Assembly: GCA_945266285.1 (NCBI GenBank)
Contig: CALYOP010000003.1
Span: forward strand, 186,001 to 250,000
Length of the DNA stretch: 64,000 nt
Direction of reading: 5' to 3'
Source of the DNA: an uncultured Commensalibacter sp.
Lineage (GTDB): Bacteria > Pseudomonadota > Alphaproteobacteria > Acetobacterales > Acetobacteraceae
The number at the start of each line of letters is the position of its first letter. Position 1 is the stretch's first letter. This document shows, one piece after another, positions 8,316 through 17,085 of this stretch. A program made the translations under genes and the position numbers. The notes under the pieces were generated by a model, which was not told where the DNA came from, made no database searches, and saw nothing but the letters and a program-made list of their open reading frames with translations.

Positions 8316-8409
8316 TTATATTAAATATTATTGCTGGCAATATTTGATTTATCGGCCATTTTGTAAATCGCACGCTGGCTAATCACTTTGTTTTACTGGA
8401 TATTTTGCC

Positions 8410-9492
8410 ATGTCAAGAAATGATCTGTCTGCGGATGAATTACAGTCTCAGAACCAACTCTATCGATTAATACGTATCGTTATTCTGGTCTCTTTTATGG
8501 TTTTATCCATATGGCTGGTTGGCGATATTTTGATGATTATTTTCGCAGCTTCACTTTTTGCCATTATTCTTAAGGGTATGGCATCACGTTTACGGAAATA
8601 TACGCATCTACCTTATTGGTTATCGTTAAGCATTGTTGTAACGTTTCTTGCCTTTGCCTTTATAGGCTTAATTTGGACGAGCGGCCCACAAATCAGTCAA
8701 CAGATTTCACGACTTGGCCATGTCATGGCGACCCAGACCGTTAGCTTACGAAACCAGTTCCAGGCCGATCCATTGGGGCGGATTGTTCTTGATTATCTTC
8801 CGCATTCTTTGGGGGGTGATCAGGCTGAAAGTACCACACGATCTTTGGGGTCTAGAATCGCCGGTTCAATGACGGGTTTTATTACCTCCGCTTTTGGTAT
8901 TCTTGGTACTATTTTTGTAGTCTGCATGGCCGGTTTATATTTTGCCGCTTCTCCAAATCTGTATGGGAATGGATTACTTCGCCTTTTCCCGCATAAACAA
9001 CGCCCCAAAATTCGAAGCCTTTTGATGATTGGTAGTCATACGCTGTGGTCATGGACAGCAGGGCAATTGCTGGACATGTTGGTTGTCGGTTTATGTTCTT
9101 TTATTGGGCTGAGTATTATTGGTGTACCTTTAGCACTGACATTAGGGGTTATTGCTGGATTATGCAATTTTATCCCTTATATTGGTGCCATTATTAGTGC
9201 TGTTCCAGCAATCCTTATTGGCCTTTCCCAAGGGACAGAAGAAGGAATTCTGGTTTTTATTCTATACTGCATTATCCAGTTTTTAGAAGGCAACGTTCTT
9301 TCACCGCTTATTCAAAATCATGCTGTCAGAATGCCACCAGGAATTACAATTTTGTCTCAAACCATTTTTGGCACTATCCTTGGTATGCCTGGATTAATTT
9401 TTGCATCGCCGCTTACGGCGGCTATTTTGGCAATTATGAATGCTGCGACATCGCCCTTGAAACCTGAAGAGAAGTTACCACCTTTGGATTAA
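8410..9492 (+). CDS. AI-2E family transporter (PerM/YdiK type)
   Basis: A 360-residue inner membrane protein with about eight membrane segments. A first block of helices lies at about 23-90, a periplasmic or cytoplasmic loop at 95-150, and a C-terminal block follows with the family signature IGVPLALTLGVIAGLCNFIP and YIGAIISAVPAIL. The C-terminal NVLSPLIQNHAVRMPP segment is also characteristic. Family members are varied: some are proposed to export autoinducer-2, others act as Na+/H+ antiporters, so the substrate cannot be stated. It lies 94 bases after the glycan exporter ATPase and may be transcribed separately. Confidence 0.82.
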   Translation: MSRNDLSADELQSQNQLYRLIRIVILVSFMVLSIWLVGDILMIIFAASLFAIILKGMASRLRKYTHLPYWLSLSIVVTFLAFAFIGLIWTSGPQISQQISRLGHVMATQTVSLRNQFQADPLGRIVLDYLPHSLGGDQAESTTRSLGSRIAGSMTGFITSAFGILGTIFVVCMAGLYFAASPNLYGNGLLRLFPHKQRPKIRSLLMIGSHTLWSWTAGQLLDMLVVGLCSFIGLSIIGVPLALTLGVIAGLCNFIPYIGAIISAVPAILIGLSQGTEEGILVFILYCIIQFLEGNVLSPLIQNHAVRMPPGITILSQTIFGTILGMPGLIFASPLTAAILAIMNAATSPLKPEEKLPPLD

Positions 9493-9562
9493 TTTAGGTT
9501 AAATTTTATAACTTGCTGAATTTACTATCAAATTTTGAATAGACGTTTTATAAACCGATATG

Positions 9563-9588
9563 AGATGGTTCACTCGTTTCAACCATCT
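9563..9588 (+). terminator. Hairpin after the AI-2E transporter gene
   Basis: AGATGGTT and AACCATCT pair perfectly around a 10-base loop, 70 bases after the stop. An AT-rich stretch follows (TAAATTAAATAA) but no pure T-run, so termination is only probable. Confidence 0.4.
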
Positions 9589-9661
9589 TAAATTAAATAA
9601 AATCCTAGAGGAAATGCTTATTTTACACCTAAATTAGTAACATATTGTATAGGAAGTCGCG

Positions 9662-10990
9662 ATGCCTAAAGGTCAACATATAAAACAGCTTCCTGATGGA
9701 TATCTTGAAAAAACACCTATTTTTCAATTTATCCTTTTATCCTGTCTATTTGCGCTGTGGGGATGCCCTGTCAGTTTAAACGACATTCTGATTACCCAAT
9801 TTAAACATATATTCCACCTCAGCGATTTTGCGAGTGCTTTAGTCCAAAGTGCCTTTTATGGTGGCTATTTTCTGATTGCTATTCCTGCCTCTTTTGTCAT
9901 TAAAAAAAGCAGTTATAAGATCGCCATATTAATTGGTCTTACTTTATATATTATTGGCTGTTCCCTATTTTATCCAGCAGCCGGTATGGCACTTTATACC
10001 ATGTTTCTTCTGGCCATTTTTGCCATGGCAATTGGCTTAAGCTTTTTGGAAACATCGGCAAATATTTATAGCTCCATGCTAGGGCCAAAACAATTCGCAA
10101 CTTTACGCCTTAATATCAGCCAGACTTTTCAACCCATTGGAGCAATATCGGGTGTTCTTATGGGGAAATATCTGGTTTTTGAAGAAGGTAGCAGCTTAAA
10201 AGAAAAAATCGCGCAACTTTCGCCTGACCAATTACGATCATTTCAACTACAGCAATTAACGTATACGCTTCAGCCTTATAAATATATTATTATGGTTCTT
10301 GTGATCGTGTTGATTATATTCTTGATCACAAATTATCCCAAATGTAAGCCAGAAAAAACAAGCGATCATTCGATTGATGTCCCTTCTTTTTCAGAATCCT
10401 TGCGATATTTAGCCCATAATACCGATTTCAAAAGCGGTATTATTGCGCAATTCCTTTATGTCGGTTTGCAAACAGCGGTTTGGTCTTTTACCATTCGTCT
10501 GGCTTTGGAACTTGGAGCATCGAATGAACGCGCAGCAGCCAATTTCATGCTTTATACTTTTATTTGTTTCTTTGTCGGCAAGTTCATCGCCAATATTTTC
10601 ATGACAAAATTCAACCCGAAACTGGTTCTTTTTGTTTATTCTATTCTGGGTGCTTTGATTCTTGTTTATGTTACGATGGCATCAAGCTTTTATGCTGTTT
10701 ATGCAGCTGTCTTTACAAGCATTTTGATGGGACCATGTTGGCCAACTATTTTTGCAAGCAATTTGGAAGCCGTTGAAAAGAAACATAATGAAACTGCTGG
10801 TGCTATTATCGTTATGTCTATTGTTGGGGGGGCATTCGTTCCGGCGGTGCAGGGATTTATCTCAGATCATCTTCATTCCATGCAGCGTTCCTTTATCGTT
10901 TCGGCGGTCTGTTTTGTTTACATTGCCTTGTATTTCTGGATTGAATATCGCAAAGACCTTAAAACGCTTCCCGATCCTATCGTCGATTAA
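9662..10990 (+). CDS. Sugar MFS transporter, FucP family
   Basis: A 442-residue major facilitator with 12 predicted membrane segments. The family-typical N-terminal motif is seen in FALWGCPVSLNDILITQFKH, close to the FALWG...LNDIL pattern of L-fucose and glucose/galactose H+ symporters, and LLAIFAMAIGLSFLETSAN follows in TM4. The middle loop (about 175-250) is longer than average. AGGAAG lies 6 bases before the ATG. No sugar catabolic gene is adjacent, so the substrate (fucose, galactose, glucose or another sugar) is unknown. A hairpin terminator follows at 11042. Confidence 0.82.
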   Translation: MPKGQHIKQLPDGYLEKTPIFQFILLSCLFALWGCPVSLNDILITQFKHIFHLSDFASALVQSAFYGGYFLIAIPASFVIKKSSYKIAILIGLTLYIIGCSLFYPAAGMALYTMFLLAIFAMAIGLSFLETSANIYSSMLGPKQFATLRLNISQTFQPIGAISGVLMGKYLVFEEGSSLKEKIAQLSPDQLRSFQLQQLTYTLQPYKYIIMVLVIVLIIFLITNYPKCKPEKTSDHSIDVPSFSESLRYLAHNTDFKSGIIAQFLYVGLQTAVWSFTIRLALELGASNERAAANFMLYTFICFFVGKFIANIFMTKFNPKLVLFVYSILGALILVYVTMASSFYAVYAAVFTSILMGPCWPTIFASNLEAVEKKHNETAGAIIVMSIVGGAFVPAVQGFISDHLHSMQRSFIVSAVCFVYIALYFWIEYRKDLKTLPDPIVD

Positions 10991-11041
10991 GCGTACATAA
11001 AGGTAAAATCAGAATAATTGAAAGCATATCGTAAAATTTTT

Positions 11042-11087
11042 AAGCCATAAATTAAAACAAACATTGTCAATGTTTATGGCTTCTTTT
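11042..11087 (+). terminator. Intrinsic terminator of the FucP-like gene
   Basis: AAGCCATAAA and TTTATGGCTT form a perfect 10-bp stem with a second small palindrome (ACATTGTCAATGT) near the top. It is followed by CTTTT on the plus strand. It lies 51 bases after the stop. Confidence 0.6.
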
Positions 11088-11255
11088 CATCATAAATGCA
11101 TATCCATTCTAAACACGATTGTTTCATTGGCATCGCATATTGAATAGCTTCAACAAAGTTTTACTCTAATAATGAATTTATTTCGGATTTTTTGCAGTCC
11201 TACCCTTATATTAAACTTCAAGATTTGTTTCATTTATTACATAGGAGGTTTCATA

Positions 11256-12257
11256 ATGCATCAACACGATACTCTATCGTTGAACGGCATTAGTCAGCCA
11301 GTTTTAAGAATTGCGCTGGGCACGTGGGCAATGGGCGGATGGCAATGGGGTGGTCCCGATGATAAAAGTGCAGTCAGTACCATTCATCAGGCTTTGGATG
11401 AAGGAATCAATTTAATTGATACAGCGCCAGTCTATGGATTTGGGCATTCTGAAGAAATCGTTGGAGAAGCATTGCAAGACAGACGTGACAAAGTCGTTAT
11501 TGCCACCAAGGTTGGTTTGAATTGGGAAGGCTCTGAAGATGACCGTCATATATTCAGAGATTCACGTTCAGACCATGTTCGCAAAGAACTTGAAGATTCC
11601 TTACGTCGTTTAAAAACGGATTACATTGATCTTTACCAAATTCATTGGCCCGATCCTAAAGTTCCAATGGAAGAAGTAGCCATTACTTTGGAAAAAATGC
11701 GTAAAGAGGGAAAAATCCGTGCAATTGGTGTCAGTAATTTCACCCTTGAGCAAATGGACGAATTTCGTAAATATGCTTTGCTTACATCTGTTCAGCCTCC
11801 TTACAATATGTTTGAACGGGATATTGAGAAAGACATCCTTCCTTATGCCAAAAAGCATAATTTGACCGTATTGACTTATGGTTCTTTATGTCGTGGATTG
11901 CTTAGCGGAAAAATCGATAAAAATCGTGTGTTCCAAGGCGATGACCTTCGCAAACATGATCCTAAATTTATGGAACCGCTTTTTGATCAATATTTGGCAG
12001 CCGTCAAGGAACTTGAAGAATTTGCCCAAGAAAGCCACAAAAAATCTCTGCTTGCTCTTGCAGTAAGATGGGTGCTGGATCAAGGGAAACATAATATTGC
12101 ATTATGGGGTGCCCGTAAGCCAGAACAAGTTAAAAATGTCGGCGAAGCCCTTGGCTGGTCATTAAGCACGGATGATATGCGGGAAATTAATGCAATTCTT
12201 GCAAAAAATATCAAGCATGCCACTGGACCTGCTTTTTCTTCTCCACCAACACGCTAA
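11256..12257 (+). CDS. Aldo/keto reductase
   Basis: A 333-residue NADPH-dependent TIM-barrel oxidoreductase. The catalytic tetrad is visible: Asp and Tyr in LIDTAPVYGFGHSEE, Lys in VVIATKVGL and His in LYQIHWPDP. The cofactor end (ALAVRWVLDQ, ALWGARKPEQ) is also present. The frame extends upstream to 11172, but the ATG at 11256 has a strong AGGAGG 8 bases before it, so that start is chosen. Likely substrates are sugars or small aldehydes. The genes on both sides are transporters. It ends against a hairpin shared with the convergent SMR gene. Confidence 0.87.
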   Translation: MHQHDTLSLNGISQPVLRIALGTWAMGGWQWGGPDDKSAVSTIHQALDEGINLIDTAPVYGFGHSEEIVGEALQDRRDKVVIATKVGLNWEGSEDDRHIFRDSRSDHVRKELEDSLRRLKTDYIDLYQIHWPDPKVPMEEVAITLEKMRKEGKIRAIGVSNFTLEQMDEFRKYALLTSVQPPYNMFERDIEKDILPYAKKHNLTVLTYGSLCRGLLSGKIDKNRVFQGDDLRKHDPKFMEPLFDQYLAAVKELEEFAQESHKKSLLALAVRWVLDQGKHNIALWGARKPEQVKNVGEALGWSLSTDDMREINAILAKNIKHATGPAFSSPPTR

Positions 12258-12263
12258 ACCATG

Positions 12264-12286
12264 TTGTGCCTGTTTATTAGGCACAA
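12264..12286. terminator. Hairpin between convergent genes
   Basis: TTGTGCCT and AGGCACAA form a perfect 8-bp GC-containing stem with a 7-base loop in the 35-base gap between the convergent aldo/keto reductase and SMR genes. A bidirectional terminator is likely, though the T-runs are poor on both sides. Confidence 0.5.
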
Positions 12287-12292
12287 TCCACT

Positions 12293-12622
12293 TCAACGAT
12301 GGATATTTCCACCTCCCATGTTAATAAGGCCTACGCCAACTATAATCATGACAATACCAACCATCATCATCAATGATAATTTTTGTTGATACATAATCCA
12401 TCCGAGAAGACATATCCCTATCGTTCCTATTCCTGCCCAAATGGCATAAGCAACGCCAATAGGTATCGTACGAAGCGATAGCGAAAATGAGTAAAAACAG
12501 AAACCATAGGCAATTAAGGTTGCAATACTCGGTAACGGTTTTGAAAATCCTTCTGTGGTTTTAAGCAATATTGTGGCTATAATTTCGATAATTATTGCCA
12601 AAGCCAGAAAAAAATATGACAT
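12293..12622 (-). CDS. Small multidrug resistance (SMR) family transporter
   Basis: A 109-residue protein with four membrane helices, the standard SMR length. The essential acidic residue is Glu13 in helix 1 (AIIIEIIATILLK), equivalent to Glu14 of EmrE. Helix 3 carries the AYAIWAGIGTIG motif typical of the EmrE/QacE branch. Members are dimeric H+-coupled exporters of cationic drugs, guanidinium compounds or polyamines. Nothing nearby fixes the substrate. Confidence 0.88.
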   Translation of the reverse strand: MSYFFLALAIIIEIIATILLKTTEGFSKPLPSIATLIAYGFCFYSFSLSLRTIPIGVAYAIWAGIGTIGICLLGWIMYQQKLSLMMMVGIVMIIVGVGLINMGGGNIHR

Positions 12623-12708
12623 GAGCTATTTTAAAAGTTAACCTTTATTACTTATATTGTTCTATAATGGGAATTAAGAAAGCTAACTCTATTTTAGGGT
12701 AAAAAGCA

Positions 12709-12867
12709 ATGGATATGTGTTTTGCAATGATTATGTTAACTGTCTTTTCCAGTTTGGGATTAATCGGCACGATTAGTTTAATTGCGAGTTGTTCCGACAA
12801 AAAGGAAAAAAGTAAGTTAAACGAAAGAATTTCCAACGATACGGAAGATTTCAACCTTTTCCATTAA
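12709..12867 (+). CDS. Possible small lipoprotein (52 residues)
   Basis: A short plus-strand frame from ATG at 12709 to TAA at 12867. It encodes a hydrophobic stretch ending in a good lipobox (SLIASC, Cys at about 28), followed by a short charged tail rich in Lys, Glu, Asp and Asn. AGGGT lies about 10 bases before the ATG and an in-frame stop is immediately upstream, so the frame is well bounded. The N-terminal region lacks the usual Lys/Arg (MDMCFAM), which weakens the case. It lies between two minus-strand genes. Small secreted lipoproteins of this design include entericidins, but no family is recognised. Confidence 0.4.
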   Translation: MDMCFAMIMLTVFSSLGLIGTISLIASCSDKKEKSKLNERISNDTEDFNLFH

Positions 12868-12905
12868 TTTTCTAGAATAGACGATATATTGTCCAACAAT
12901 TATCA

Positions 12906-13433
12906 TTATTGGGCTTTTTCCGGTGGTATTTCATTAATTTGATAGGTTATTTTTGCATGTCCATGCGATGTGGTAACAACGGATGGTGCGATTGTTACCT
13001 TTAGATTCTGTTTTTTATACACTTCGTTAATTGCCATCATATCTTGCAGAATTATATTTTCATCAATTAAAGAATTTTTTGAAACTTGAACAGCCTTCAT
13101 CAATTCATATGAAGAAATCGCTTTATTCCCAGAAAATTCCACATTATCCAAGATCGGTTTCTTTAACGCTTCATTCGAAGAAGCGCTATTATCTGTTTCT
13201 GCTGACGTGGCTGACGTCGGATTCGAATTCGTTGCATCACTATTACTACTATTTGCTTTGACATTATCATGCTGTTTATCTGTGGAAGATGAATCAGAGC
13301 TATGTTTCTTTGCAGCGGCCTTATGCATTTTACTATTAGAATGATGATGAACATTTTTTGTTTCAGCTTGAATAGTATATAAAGGCACAATATTGGCTAT
13401 ACTTAATATTATACCTATTGTTTTCCTGTTCAT
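12906..13433 (-). CDS. Secreted protein with a single POTRA domain
   Basis: A 175-residue protein. Residues 1-23 resemble a signal peptide (IGIILSIANIVPLYTIQA). Residues 25-90 are low complexity, rich in His, Ser, Asn and Lys. Residues about 93-170 read as one POTRA repeat: DNVEFSGNKAISSYEL, then the helix with DMMAINEVYKKQNLKV, and a last strand ending TYQINE, as in BamA and FhaC. POTRA domains normally occur in series before an outer membrane barrel, which is absent here. It may be a periplasmic partner in outer membrane protein assembly or two-partner secretion (inference). The hemH gene lies 92 bases upstream on the same strand. Confidence 0.65.
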   Translation of the reverse strand: MNRKTIGIILSIANIVPLYTIQAETKNVHHHSNSKMHKAAAKKHSSDSSSTDKQHDNVKANSSNSDATNSNPTSATSAETDNSASSNEALKKPILDNVEFSGNKAISSYELMKAVQVSKNSLIDENIILQDMMAINEVYKKQNLKVTIAPSVVTTSHGHAKITYQINEIPPEKAQ

Positions 13434-13525
13434 TTATTCACGCTTTCTAATCTGCAAAATAGTAACGAATTTTATTTCAATTTGTTGATTCTTCAAGAAT
13501 TATTTCGTTTATAAAGAATTACACT

Positions 13526-14542
13526 TTATTCCGTCAACCAACCTTTTAGTTGTTCCTTAATAAGGTTTTCCAGCATAGAAATTGCATCTTTTGAATCATT
13601 TAAACAAGGAATATAAGAAAAATGCTTTCCACCTGCGGCCAGAAATTGTTCTTTATAAGTATGGCTAATCTCTTCGAGTGTTTCTAAACAATCTGCAAAA
13701 AAACTTGGGGCAATAACGGAAATATCTTTAACCCCTTTATTCAATAAGTTTTTCATGACATCTTTGATATTGGGCTCCAGCCATTGATTAGGACCAAATT
13801 GCGATTGATAAGCGATGGACATGGAAAAATCTTCACCGATCAAAGCTTGACGCAAAGCATAAAAAGTTTTTTCACATTCATCTTCATAGGGATCCCCCGC
13901 TTCCACATATTTTTTAGGTAATCCATGAAATGAAACAATGATATGTTGTGGACGCATTGAACGTTGCAATAGGTGTTGTTGTATTGTTTTTGTCAGCGCT
14001 TCGATATAATGTGGATAATCCGCAAAAGAAGTCAAAGTTTTCAGGGTTGGCTGGTTTCTTAAGCATTGCATATGTTTGAACACGTTATCCAATGCCGAAG
14101 CTGTGGTGGTTGAACTATACTGAGGATAAAGCGGCAAAGCGAGAATATGATTACATCCGCTTTCCAATAAGCGATTTATCTGTTGCGCAATGGTCGGTTT
14201 TCCATAACGCATTGCCCATTCAACTTCGATATCTGGATTATCAATTTGTTGGTGCAATGCTTCTGCCTGATGTTGTGTAATCAAGGCCAAAGGGCTTTTA
14301 TTTGCTTTAAAATCCCAAATCTTTTTATAAAGTTTACACAATCTTTGTGGACGAAAAGTCAATATAATCCCTTGCAAGATCGGTTGCCACAAAAAGGGAG
14401 AAAGTTCAATTACCCGACGATCAGAAAGAAATTCCGATAAATATCGTCGAATAGCCCAATATGTTGGCGCCGCAGGGGTTCCCATGGCCATCAACAACAC
14501 ACCAATTTTTGGTTTGGAATTTTTAACAGAATCAGGATTCAT
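13526..14542 (-). CDS. hemH: Ferrochelatase
   Basis: A 338-residue enzyme that inserts Fe2+ into protoporphyrin IX, the last step of protoheme synthesis. The family's start (IGVLLMAMGTPAAP), the active-site His in VSFHGLPKKYVEAGDPYEDE, the SQFGPNQWLEP segment and the acidic metal site around DCLETLEEI are all visible. No cysteine cluster is evident near the C-terminus. Its start overlaps the mutY stop by four bases (ATGA), so the two are translationally coupled. Heme supply matters in acetic acid bacteria for cytochromes of periplasmic oxidation (family knowledge). Confidence 0.93.
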   Translation of the reverse strand: MNPDSVKNSKPKIGVLLMAMGTPAAPTYWAIRRYLSEFLSDRRVIELSPFLWQPILQGIILTFRPQRLCKLYKKIWDFKANKSPLALITQHQAEALHQQIDNPDIEVEWAMRYGKPTIAQQINRLLESGCNHILALPLYPQYSSTTTASALDNVFKHMQCLRNQPTLKTLTSFADYPHYIEALTKTIQQHLLQRSMRPQHIIVSFHGLPKKYVEAGDPYEDECEKTFYALRQALIGEDFSMSIAYQSQFGPNQWLEPNIKDVMKNLLNKGVKDISVIAPSFFADCLETLEEISHTYKEQFLAAGGKHFSYIPCLNDSKDAISMLENLIKEQLKGWLTE

Positions 14543-15612
14543 AAATTTAGCCGTGTTATCGCTTTATAACCAACCCCTACGGTCTTACGCATTAAAGTAG
14601 AAAAGGGCTGATTAACCATATCCACACTACTATACCATAAACTCCCATTATTGGACGCGTTCGGAAGTGGATCACAACGATAGACATATATTTCTAAATT
14701 AAGTAGGAAATGCGTAAAATTATGTTTTACTTTTCCCCCATAATGCCATCCCACCGCACATGGAGAATAGCTCATGGCTTCAGATAAAGACCAAATCTGT
14801 GTCCGCCAAGGTGTTCCGGGCAATTCCAGTGTACCTCCTAATAATCCATTTACGGGACGCTTCCGAAATAATACATCGCCTGTATGATTCATTAAACAGA
14901 AATGTATACCGTTTTTAACTGGTCTTGTTACTTTTGGTTTCCGTCTTGGTAATTCATCGGTTAAATTTTTTCTTAGCGCCTCACATCTGATCGCCAGAGG
15001 ACATAAGAGGCAAAGTGGCTTTTTAGGCTTACATATTGTAGCCCCTATATCAAACAAAGCCTGTGCAAAATCGCTTGCACGCTCCGTAGCACCTCCATAG
15101 CGGTTTAATGTTGCAGCCAATCGCGCACATTTTGCTTTTGCTGAAGGTAAAGGTTCCATAATGCCAAATAATCTTGCGGTAACCCGTTCAACATTTCCAT
15201 CAACAGGAACTACAGCTTTGTTAAAAGCAATCGCCAATATAGCTGCTGCGGTATAATTACCAATACCGGGTAATGCTTTTAATTCTTCCATGGTTTGGGG
15301 AAATTTACCGCCCATAGTACAAAGCTGCTTTGCGCAACGATGCAAATTACGAACCCGAACGTAATATCCCAAACCTGACCAAACGGCGATGACTTCTTCC
15401 AATTCGGCTTTTGCAAGATCTTGCAATGTTGGAAAACGTTCAAGAAATCGTTTATAATAAGGAATAACGGTTGCAACTTGTGTCTGTTGCAACATAAATT
15501 CACTGATTAATACATGATAGGGATCCGGTACTTGTTCGGACAAAGCACGCCAAGGCAATTCGCGCTTATTCTGATCATACCAATTTAAAATAAGTTCTGC
15601 GTAAAAGGCCAT
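14539..15612 (-). CDS. mutY: A/G-specific adenine DNA glycosylase
   Basis: A 357-residue base-excision enzyme that removes adenine opposite 8-oxoguanine. It shows the helix-hairpin-helix (LPGIGNYTAAAI) followed by the catalytic Asp in VPVDGNVERV, the active-site Glu in SEFMLQQTQV and the 4Fe-4S cluster Cys-x6-Cys-x2-Cys-x5-Cys (ICKPKKPLCLLCPLAIRC). A C-terminal Nudix-like domain (about 230-350) reads 8-oxoG. It overlaps hemH by 4 bases. The start lies only 10 bases from the start of the divergent gene at 15623, and no Shine-Dalgarno is seen. Confidence 0.94.
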   Translation of the reverse strand: MAFYAELILNWYDQNKRELPWRALSEQVPDPYHVLISEFMLQQTQVATVIPYYKRFLERFPTLQDLAKAELEEVIAVWSGLGYYVRVRNLHRCAKQLCTMGGKFPQTMEELKALPGIGNYTAAAILAIAFNKAVVPVDGNVERVTARLFGIMEPLPSAKAKCARLAATLNRYGGATERASDFAQALFDIGATICKPKKPLCLLCPLAIRCEALRKNLTDELPRRKPKVTRPVKNGIHFCLMNHTGDVLFRKRPVNGLLGGTLELPGTPWRTQIWSLSEAMSYSPCAVGWHYGGKVKHNFTHFLLNLEIYVYRCDPLPNASNNGSLWYSSVDMVNQPFSTLMRKTVGVGYKAITRLNL

Positions 15613-15622
15613 ACTAAAATAT

Positions 15623-16162
15623 ATGATTTATAATCATACCAATCTCAAGAATGATGTAAAAAACAAAACCGATTCTGTGTCAAATAAAAATGATTTACCG
15701 CCGCAACAAATTCGTCGTATTGGCACGATGCGACAGCTTTCCAATCTTGTCCCAACAATTACCAAGTCTGCATTTCGCAATTACAGTCCCAAAGCAACCC
15801 AGATCATCAGCGATTGGCATGAAATCGTTGGAGAACATTATGGACGTCATTCAACCCCCCAGAAACTTGTTAACGGAATTTTGACCATAGCATGCAATGG
15901 CCCTACAGCCACTGAATTTCAATACGCATCTCAAACAGTAATAAGTAAAATCAACGTTTATTGCGGTCAACCAATTGTAAAAAAACTGAAATTTATCTAT
16001 AAAAAAGAAGCTATTTTGGAAAAATCTCCTTGTAAAAAGTCTTCTTGTATTAATATATCTATAGAGCCTGTTCCTATCAAAGGCATACCCTCAGGACCTC
16101 TTGGCGACGCCTTATCAAGGCTAGGGGGATTTATTTTAGCCCGCAAAAAAGGAAAATTTTAG
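15623..16162 (+). CDS. DUF721 family protein (DciA-like)
   Basis: A 179-residue protein. The domain covers about residues 30-125: RRIGTMRQLSNLVPTI, then the ISDWHEIVGEHYGRHSTPQKL segment and a strand LTIACNGPTATEFQYASQ, the pattern of DUF721 proteins. Some members (DciA) help load the replicative helicase. A position next to mutY is common in alphaproteobacteria. The first 30 residues are variable and polar, so the precise start is uncertain; the first ATG is retained because the domain begins before the next one (15728). The next gene starts 2 bases after its stop. Confidence 0.72.
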   Translation: MIYNHTNLKNDVKNKTDSVSNKNDLPPQQIRRIGTMRQLSNLVPTITKSAFRNYSPKATQIISDWHEIVGEHYGRHSTPQKLVNGILTIACNGPTATEFQYASQTVISKINVYCGQPIVKKLKFIYKKEAILEKSPCKKSSCINISIEPVPIKGIPSGPLGDALSRLGGFILARKKGKF

Positions 16163-16164
16163 CT

Positions 16165-17079
16165 ATGCCTAATTTTACGCATCATAAAAAATTAATTGAA
16201 AAAGCTCAAGCAAACGCGGCTCCAAATTGCGCAGTTTGCTATCCTTGTGAAGCTACTGCAATTGAATCCGCAATTGAAGCACGAAAACTTAACCTCTTAA
16301 ATCCAATCTTTGTTGGACCAAGTGAGCAAATTAAAGCTATTGCTCAGACCAGTAATATCAACCTGGATGGTGTTGAATTTGTTGAAGCTGCTGGTGAAAA
16401 AGAGGCAGCACAAGCAAGTGTCGCATTGGTTCGTGATGGAAAAGCTTCGCTATTAATGAAAGGAAGCCTCCACACCGATGTTCTGATGCGTGCTGTTGTA
16501 AATCGGGATACGGGTTTACGTACTGGTAAAAGAATCACCCATGTATTTTTAATGGATGGTCCTGACTGGGAAACACCTTATATGATCACCGATGCGGCGA
16601 TTAATATCTTCCCAGATTTGACAACAAAAATGCATATTATTCAAAATGCAATTGATCTTCACCATGCACTCGGTTATGGCACGCCGCGCGTTGCAATCCT
16701 ATCCGCTGTTGAAATGATCAATCCTGATATTCCAACAACACTCGAAGCAGCTGCTTTATGCAAAATGGCTGATCGTGGACAGATTAAAAATGGTATTCTT
16801 GACGGCCCCTTGTCTTTTGACCTTGCTGTTGATCCATCATCTGCAAAGATGAAACATCTCGACACACCCGTAACTGGGAAAGCTCAAATTCTAGTCGTTC
16901 CTAATCTGGAAGTTGGTAATGTCTTGTTCAAAGCACAATGCTTTGTTGGACATGCGGATAGTGCCGGTTTGGTTCTTGGTGCCAAGGTGCCTATTATTTT
17001 GACCAGCCGTGCAAGTTCGGTAAATAGCCGACTGGTTTCATGTGCAATGGCTAAACTTTCTGCTGCTAGCAAAAATTAA
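16165..17079 (+). CDS. Phosphate acetyl/butyryltransferase family enzyme
   Basis: A 304-residue cytoplasmic enzyme of the PTA_PTB family, which interconverts acyl-CoA and acyl phosphate. Family features are ARKLNLLNPIFVGPSEQIK, the LLMKGSLHTDVLMRAVV segment, RTGKRITHVFLMDGP and the C-terminal VLGAKVPIILTSRAS. The length fits the short phosphate butyryltransferase-like branch and not the large Pta with regulatory domains. No acetate kinase gene is next to it. It starts 2 bases after the DUF721 stop, so the two are probably coupled, although no functional link is evident. It is convergent with the thiamine uptake genes with a 6-base gap. Confidence 0.85.
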   Translation: MPNFTHHKKLIEKAQANAAPNCAVCYPCEATAIESAIEARKLNLLNPIFVGPSEQIKAIAQTSNINLDGVEFVEAAGEKEAAQASVALVRDGKASLLMKGSLHTDVLMRAVVNRDTGLRTGKRITHVFLMDGPDWETPYMITDAAINIFPDLTTKMHIIQNAIDLHHALGYGTPRVAILSAVEMINPDIPTTLEAAALCKMADRGQIKNGILDGPLSFDLAVDPSSAKMKHLDTPVTGKAQILVVPNLEVGNVLFKAQCFVGHADSAGLVLGAKVPIILTSRASSVNSRLVSCAMAKLSAASKN

Positions 17080-17085
17080 TAAAGT

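Noticed and set aside
12648-12854. Minus-strand open frame of 68 codons opposite the small lipoprotein
   Set aside because: Composition is what antisense of an AT-rich gene gives, there is no Shine-Dalgarno, and the plus-strand frame has a lipobox.
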